Source: Burkholderiales bacterium
GTDB taxonomy: Bacteria; Pseudomonadota; Gammaproteobacteria; Burkholderiales; SG8-39
Direction: 5' to 3'
NCBI GenBank assembly: GCA_020846575.1
Contig: JADLDQ010000134.1
Location: 1-9,224, forward strand
Length of the DNA stretch: 9,224 nucleotides
Position numbers and translations under genes: made by a program. The notes below the pieces were generated by a model. The model made no database searches. It saw only the letters and a program-made list of their open reading frames with translations, and was not told the DNA's origin. This document shows positions 5,333 through 9,224 of the stretch, one piece after another. How positions within the stretch are numbered: position 1 is the stretch's first letter; the number at the start of each line of letters is the position of its first letter.

Positions 5333-7018
5333 ATGTCGAAGTTCGCGTTCGCCGCGGCCGCGCTGCTCGCGGCCGTGGTGCAAGGGCCGTTCGCGGCGCC
5401 CGCCTGGTCCCAGGCCGCCGACACCGTGCTCGTCAACGGAAAGATCCTGACCCTCGACGAGCGCGGCGCGGTCGCCGAGGCGCTCGCGGTGCGCGACGGC
5501 AAGGTGGCCGCGCTCGGTCGCAGCGCCGAGATCCGCCGCCTGGCGGGGAAGGCGACACGGGTCATCGACCTCCAGGGCCGCACGGTGATCCCGGGACTGA
5601 TCGATTCGCACATGCACGCGGTGCGGGCGGCGCTGTTCTTCGCGACCGAGGTGAACTGGATCGGCACGCGCTCGATCCCCGAGGCGATGCGGCGCGTGAG
5701 GGAGGCGGCGTCGGCCCGCCCGGGGCAGTGGCTGATCGTGGCGGGCGGCTGGATGCCCGAGCAGTTCTCGGAAAAGCGCCGCCCCACGCAGGCCGAGCTG
5801 CTCGCCGCCGCCGGTGAGAACCCGGCCTACGTGCAGTTCTTCTACAGCGCCGCGCTGCTGACCCCGGCCGGGTTCAAGGCGCTCAACATCGCGAGCGACG
5901 CCGATGTTGCGCCGCGCGGCCGGATCGAGCGCGACGCCGCGGGGAATCCGACCGGATGGATCGCCGGCGACAACCCCACCATCACCGCGCTCTTCGACCG
6001 GCTGCCGCTGCCTGACTTCGAGCAGAAGGTGGCGGGCACGAAGATGTTCTTCCGCGAGCTCAACCGCCTCGGGCTCACCGGGGTGGTCGATCCGGGCGGG
6101 TTCAACCTCACGCCGGCGGACTACCTGCCGCTGTTCAAGGTCTGGCAGGACCGCGCGCTGACGATGCGCGTGGCCTACTCCATGTTCGCGCAGCGCGCCG
6201 GGCGCGAGCTGGAGGACTTCAGGAACCTCACCCAGCTCCTGCCGATGGGCTTCGGCGACGACATGCTGCGCTTCAACGGCATCGGGGAGTCGGTCACCTG
6301 GGGCATGTACAACAACGACAGTCCGAGCGAGGCGCAGAAGGCGCAGTTGGAGGAAGTCGCGCGCTGGGCCGCGGGCCGCAGCATGACGCTCACCATTCAC
6401 TGGGGCAACGACAGGTCCGTCGCGCACCTGCTCGAAGTGTTCGAGCGCGTGAACCGCGATCGCCCGATCGCGCCGCTGCGCTGGTCGATCGCGCACCTGA
6501 ACGACGCCAGCAACGCCACGCTGGAGCGCATGAAGGCGCTGGGCGTGGGCTGGACCATGCAGGACGCCATGTACTTTTCCGGAGAGGCGTTCATCAAGTC
6601 GCGCGGCGAGGCGCAGGCGCGGCGCACCCCGCCGATGGTGACGGCGCAGCGCATCGGTGTGGCCATCGGCGGCGGCACCGACGCCCACCGGGTGATGTCG
6701 TACAACCCGTTCGCGTCGCTGCAATGGATGCTGGACGGAAGGACCATCGGCGGCGTGGCGATGCGCGGCCCGGAGGAGATTCCCTCGCGCGAGACGGCGC
6801 TGCGGCTGTACACGCAGGGCAGCGCCTGGTTTTCCCACGACGAGGGCCGGCGAGGCTCGCTCGCGCCCGGAAAGTTCGCCGATCTCGCGGTGCTGTCGAA
6901 GGACTACATGAGCGTACCCGTGGGCGAGATCGGCGCCATCGAATCGCTGCTCACCCTGGTGGGCGGGCGGGTGGCCTACGCCGCCGGAGCCTACGCGAAG
7001 CTCGAGGGCGCGCGCTGA
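5333..7018 (+). CDS. Exported YtcJ-like metal-dependent amidohydrolase
   Basis: 561-residue member of the amidohydrolase-3 / YtcJ-like group, of typical length. The start is the ATG at 5333, with GGGAGG 6 nt upstream (5321-5326). Residues 1-28 form a Sec signal peptide (cleavage after SQA), so a periplasmic location is predicted. Signatures in order: an N-terminal beta-sandwich strand TVLVNGKILTLDE (31-43), IPGLIDSHMH with metal ligands H93 and H95, TIHWGND with H356, RWSIAHLND with H388 (matching the RIEH motif of relatives) and GGGTDA with D450. The C-terminal part (GSLAPGKFADLAVLSKD) closes the composite beta-sandwich. Such enzymes hydrolyse amide, formamide or cyclic amide bonds; the substrate cannot be told here. 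The dienelactone-hydrolase-like gene begins 44 nt downstream, suggesting a shared transcript with it and with the binding-protein gene. Confidence 0.88.
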   Translation: MSKFAFAAAALLAAVVQGPFAAPAWSQAADTVLVNGKILTLDERGAVAEALAVRDGKVAALGRSAEIRRLAGKATRVIDLQGRTVIPGLIDSHMHAVRAALFFATEVNWIGTRSIPEAMRRVREAASARPGQWLIVAGGWMPEQFSEKRRPTQAELLAAAGENPAYVQFFYSAALLTPAGFKALNIASDADVAPRGRIERDAAGNPTGWIAGDNPTITALFDRLPLPDFEQKVAGTKMFFRELNRLGLTGVVDPGGFNLTPADYLPLFKVWQDRALTMRVAYSMFAQRAGRELEDFRNLTQLLPMGFGDDMLRFNGIGESVTWGMYNNDSPSEAQKAQLEEVARWAAGRSMTLTIHWGNDRSVAHLLEVFERVNRDRPIAPLRWSIAHLNDASNATLERMKALGVGWTMQDAMYFSGEAFIKSRGEAQARRTPPMVTAQRIGVAIGGGTDAHRVMSYNPFASLQWMLDGRTIGGVAMRGPEEIPSRETALRLYTQGSAWFSHDEGRRGSLAPGKFADLAVLSKDYMSVPVGEIGAIESLLTLVGGRVAYAAGAYAKLEGAR

Positions 7019-7062
7019 GGGCGGGCGCGGCCGCAACGACCGGAAGGAGCGAAGCGCGCACC

Positions 7063-7797
7063 ATGCGGATCACCACCCGAACCTACACCATGGAACGCGA
7101 CGGCATCTCCGGATTCCTCGCCGCGCCGCCGGGCGCCGGGCCCCGCCCGGGGGTGCTGTTCATCCACCACGCGAGCGGCATCACCGCGGAGATCCACCTC
7201 TACGCCGAGGATCTCGCGCGGCGCGGCTACGCGGCGTTCGCGGTCAACATGTTCCACATGCTCGGGGCGAAGGGACACGACCAGCACGCGCTGGGTGCGC
7301 AGATGCAGAAGGACCACGAGGACGCGGCGTTCCTGCGGGTGATCGGCGAGGGGTGGCGTTTCCTGCTCTCGCAGCCCGGGGTGGATCGCTCGCGAACCGG
7401 CGCGATCGGCTACTGCATGGGCGGGCGACTGGCGATCCCGTTCGCGGCCGACACCCCGGCGCTGCGCGCCATCGTGTGCAACTACCCCTCGATTCGCGAC
7501 GAGCAGCCGAGCGAGCACCGGCCGCGCCTGGGGTTCGACACGGTGAAGGAACTGAAGTGCGCCACGCTGGTCTTCTGGGGCGGCAGGGACGCGATCTCGC
7601 CGCCGGCGATGCAGCTGCGGGTGATGGCGGGCCTGATGGGCAACGGCGCGCCGCTCGAGTACCACTTCTACCACGACGCCGCGCACGGCTTTTTCTCGCC
7701 CGACGGCGAGAACCACAACGCGGACGTCGCGCACCGGGCGTGGCCGATCACGGTGGACTTCCTGGAGCGCTACGTGGACGCGCCGCCGGCGGCGTGA
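7063..7797 (+). CDS. Dienelactone hydrolase family protein
   Basis: 244-residue alpha/beta hydrolase of the dienelactone hydrolase family (PF01738), of standard length and without a signal peptide, so cytoplasmic. The catalytic Cys-Asp-His triad is visible: C118 in GYCMGG, D176 in GGRDAISP and H208 in HDAAHGF. The typical N-terminal PGVLFIHHASGI (29-40) leads into a helix and RRGYAAFAVNMF (53-64). In classical Pseudomonas dienelactone hydrolase the matching segment is QEIFG, whose Glu36 helps control the nucleophile; here HHASG has no Glu, so specificity probably differs from true dienelactone cleavage. The start at 7063 has AAGGAG at 7044-7049, a long 13-nt spacing; the frame is open upstream, but no better start is seen. 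It lies 44 nt after the amidohydrolase and 15 nt before the binding-protein gene, indicating one operon. Confidence 0.88.
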   Translation: MRITTRTYTMERDGISGFLAAPPGAGPRPGVLFIHHASGITAEIHLYAEDLARRGYAAFAVNMFHMLGAKGHDQHALGAQMQKDHEDAAFLRVIGEGWRFLLSQPGVDRSRTGAIGYCMGGRLAIPFAADTPALRAIVCNYPSIRDEQPSEHRPRLGFDTVKELKCATLVFWGGRDAISPPAMQLRVMAGLMGNGAPLEYHFYHDAAHGFFSPDGENHNADVAHRAWPITVDFLERYVDAPPAA

Positions 7798-7812
7798 GAG
7801 CGAAGGGGAGAA

Positions 7813-8805
7813 ATGGTGATTGCAACGACATCCTGCCGCGCGCTCGCGGCACTCGCGCTCGGCTGCGCGGCGGCCTGCGTCCAGGCGCAGGGCTACCCGA
7901 CCCGCGCGGTGCGCGTGCTGGTCGGCACCGCCGCCGGCGGCCCGCAGGACATCATCGCGCGCGGCAGCGCGCAGGTGCTGCAGCAGGCCCTCGGCCAGGC
8001 CTTCGTGGTGGAGAACCGCCCCGGGGCCGACAGCATCATCGGCATGGAGGCATGCGCGCGCGCGGCGCCCGACGGTCATACCCTGTGCACCGCCGACAAC
8101 TGGGCGGTGGCGCTCAATCCGCTCACGCGCCTGAAGCTTCCCTATGATCCGGCGCGGGACTTTGCGCCCATCGTGCACTACGGCTTCCTCACGGTGGCGG
8201 TGCTCGCGCGGCCGAGCCTGCCGCAGAATTCCATGCGCGAGGTTTTCGAATTCCTCAAGGCGAATCCCGGCAGGATCAGCTGGGGTTCCTACGGCGCTTC
8301 GAGCGCGACCCAGCTGTACATGGCGTACTACAAGAACGCCAGGGGCATCCAGTTCCTCAACGTGCCCTACAAGTCGGCCTCGCTCACCTTTCCCGCGATG
8401 CTGGGCGGCGAGATCGACATGGCCTATCTCGCCATCGGGCTGGCTGCGCAGTCGGTGAAGTCCGGCAAGGCGAAGGCGCTGGCCGTCGTGGGTCCGAGCG
8501 AGCGCTCGCCGATGCTGCCCGAGGTGCCGACCTGGCAGGAGGCGGGCATGGAGTTCAACATCGCCACGTGGTTCGGCCTGTTCGCGCCGGCCGCGGTGCC
8601 GCGCGAAGTGGTGAGCCGCGTGCATGCAACGCTCGCCAAGGGGCTGTTCGAGGACGCGCAGGCGCGCGCCAAGTTCCTCACCGGCATCGGCATGGCGATC
8701 GAGCCGCCCGCGGGCGGCACGCCGCAAGCCCTGGGCGCGCTGGTCGGGGCCGAGCGCGAGAAACTCGCCAGGCTGGTGAAGATCGTGGGTCTCAAGCCCG
8801 AGTAA
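7813..8805 (+). CDS. Tripartite tricarboxylate transporter substrate-binding protein (Bug/TctC family)
   Basis: 330-residue periplasmic binding protein of the Bug family (PF03401), full length. Residues 1-25 are a Sec signal (VQA, then QGYPTRAVR, the usual mature start). Family motifs are present: AAGGPQDIIAR (40-50), VVENRPGADSIIG, AAPDGHTL, the YDPARDFAPI segment, GKAKALAV and LPEVPTWQEAGM. From family knowledge, these proteins capture carboxylates or other small organic acids and amides for TctA/TctB-type carriers, or act as orphan sensors. No TctA or TctB gene is in view, so this is an orphan here, as is common in Burkholderiales. Placed 15 nt behind the hydrolase, it probably binds the substrate or product of the two enzymes upstream. 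Start: the SD AAGGGGAG (7803-7810) sits only 2 nt from the ATG at 7813, so the GTG at 7816 could be the true start. Confidence 0.92.
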   Translation: MVIATTSCRALAALALGCAAACVQAQGYPTRAVRVLVGTAAGGPQDIIARGSAQVLQQALGQAFVVENRPGADSIIGMEACARAAPDGHTLCTADNWAVALNPLTRLKLPYDPARDFAPIVHYGFLTVAVLARPSLPQNSMREVFEFLKANPGRISWGSYGASSATQLYMAYYKNARGIQFLNVPYKSASLTFPAMLGGEIDMAYLAIGLAAQSVKSGKAKALAVVGPSERSPMLPEVPTWQEAGMEFNIATWFGLFAPAAVPREVVSRVHATLAKGLFEDAQARAKFLTGIGMAIEPPAGGTPQALGALVGAEREKLARLVKIVGLKPE

Positions 8806-8811
8806 CGGCAC

Positions 8812-8871
8812 GGCGGCTCCCCCTGCGCTGCTGCCGTCGAGATCGCAGGACGCGGGTTTCTCCGAGCCGCC
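8812..8871 (+). repeat. Extended inverted repeat after the operon, possible structured 3' end
   Basis: GGCGGCTC (8812-8819) and GAGCCGCC (8864-8871) are perfect 8-bp inverted arms, with an inner 6-bp pair CCTGCG (8822-8827) and CGCAGG (8844-8849). The structure begins 7 nt after the stop codon of the binding-protein gene, where a transcript end is expected. It has no following T-run, so if it ends transcription it is not a canonical intrinsic terminator. It may instead protect the 3' end of the mRNA. Confidence 0.4.
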
Positions 8872-8909
8872 TTGCGCCTCGTTCCCGAAAAGCGCCGGGA
8901 CTGCTCCTG

Positions 8910-8926
8910 CCACATCGGCAATGTGG
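8910..8926. repeat. Short hairpin or palindrome
   Basis: CCACAT (8910-8915) and ATGTGG (8921-8926) flank a 5-nt centre. The arms are less GC-rich than the surroundings. This could be a protein-binding palindrome or a small hairpin; there is no T-run on either strand. Apart from this, 8872-9060 shows no supported feature: the open frames there are Arg-rich and lack ribosome sites or family motifs. Confidence 0.3.
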
Positions 8927-9063
8927 GATTCGTTGCACGGCAGCGCCGCCGGCGCTTGTGCGGGCAAGCGGGGAAGCGCCCGGGCGAGGCATGCGCGCGC
9001 GCGGGCGCGTCCCGGGGCGAACCGCGTCGTCCAAGGGCGCCGGACGCCCGGTCGCCGTCGCTT

Positions 9064-9091
9064 TTGCACGGCGCGGTTTGTGGTTTATCCT
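9064..9091 (+). promoter_or_regulatory. Candidate sigma-70 promoter for a gene beyond the right edge
   Basis: TTGCAC (9064-9069) and TATCCT (9086-9091), with a 16-bp spacer, match three and four of six consensus bases, inside a local drop in GC content (GGTTTGTGGTTTATCC). A transcript from here would have a leader of at least 125 nt reaching the right edge. The strength of the match is modest. Confidence 0.35.
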
Positions 9092-9112
9092 GAGAGTACG
9101 CTTCGGGACGAG

Positions 9113-9173
9113 AGGCGTAAGCGCCTTCGTATTCCCCGAGTCGGGGCCCGTTTCAGTCGTTCCGAGACCGACT
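9113..9173 (+). other. Leader with three consecutive short hairpins
   Basis: Three small stems follow one another: AGGCG/CGCCT (9113-9117 with 9122-9126), CCCCG/CGGGG (9134-9138 with 9142-9146) and AGTCG/CGACT (9155-9159 with 9169-9173). Downstream, GAGG at 9214-9217 lies 6 nt before a terminal A at 9224 that could begin an ATG just outside the window. An ATG at 9212 is also possible but has poorer spacing to AGGGA. The structures are short and may be chance. Confidence 0.25.
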
Positions 9174-9224
9174 CCAGGAGCCCGATCGAGCGCAGGGAAC
9201 CATCGATTCCAATGAGGCAATACA

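Noticed and set aside
5255..9069. Two long minus-strand frames (593 and 692 codons) opposite the hydrolase and binding-protein genes
   Set aside because: Both are shadows of the plus-strand genes, cross gene boundaries and intergenic gaps, and show no recognisable domain.
8872..9093. Short open frame after the binding-protein gene
   Set aside because: No ribosome site, Arg/Cys-rich composition without motifs, and it overlaps inverted repeats and a candidate promoter.

Overview
The window is GC-rich DNA and reads as a piece of a betaproteobacterial (probably Burkholderiales-type) chromosome. Two observations support this. The exosortase/PEP-CTERM accessory lipoprotein PrsT and a PEP-CTERM cargo protein lie side by side. 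There is also an orphan periplasmic binding protein of the tripartite tricarboxylate transporter (Bug/TctC) class, a family strongly expanded in Burkholderiales. No mobile element, tRNA, rRNA or CRISPR array was seen.

Left part (1-1535). The 5' end of an amidohydrolase-2 family gene runs off the left edge on the minus strand. Upstream of it on the same strand is a 261-residue secreted protein (1111 to 326). It has a Sec signal, a body resembling the PA-IL/LecA galactophilic lectin fold and a PEP-CTERM-like tail with a PLP core instead of PEP. This gene ends in a very good rho-independent terminator and is preceded by a near-perfect sigma-54 (-24/-12) promoter. An inverted repeat lies at a distance that would suit an enhancer-binding protein. 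Between the terminator and the amidohydrolase gene there are four 15-bp imperfect tandem repeats and a likely -10 box.

Middle (1536-4325). Divergently oriented prsT encodes a 929-residue lipoprotein made almost entirely of TPR units. It is a marker of XrtA-type exosortase systems, in which outer-surface proteins are sorted in connection with exopolysaccharide production. No exosortase, PrsK/PrsR pair or polysaccharide gene is inside the window. The pairing of prsT with a lectin-like cargo under a sigma-54 promoter fits the PrsK/PrsR/RpoN control known for PEP-CTERM genes in floc-forming relatives.

Right part (4583-8805). Four plus-strand genes follow: a flavin-reductase-domain protein, an exported YtcJ-like metal-dependent amidohydrolase, a dienelactone-hydrolase-like enzyme and the Bug-type binding protein. 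The last three are closely spaced (44 and 15 nt gaps) and look like one catabolic transcription unit: bind or import an organic acid or amide, then hydrolyse it. The substrate cannot be told from the sequence. The Shine-Dalgarno of the flavin reductase gene sits inside a perfect 7-bp hairpin.

Right end (8806-9224). This 419-nt stretch has no convincing gene. It holds an extended inverted repeat just after the operon, a small hairpin and a possible promoter followed by a leader with three short hairpins, apparently leading into a gene that begins at or beyond the right edge.
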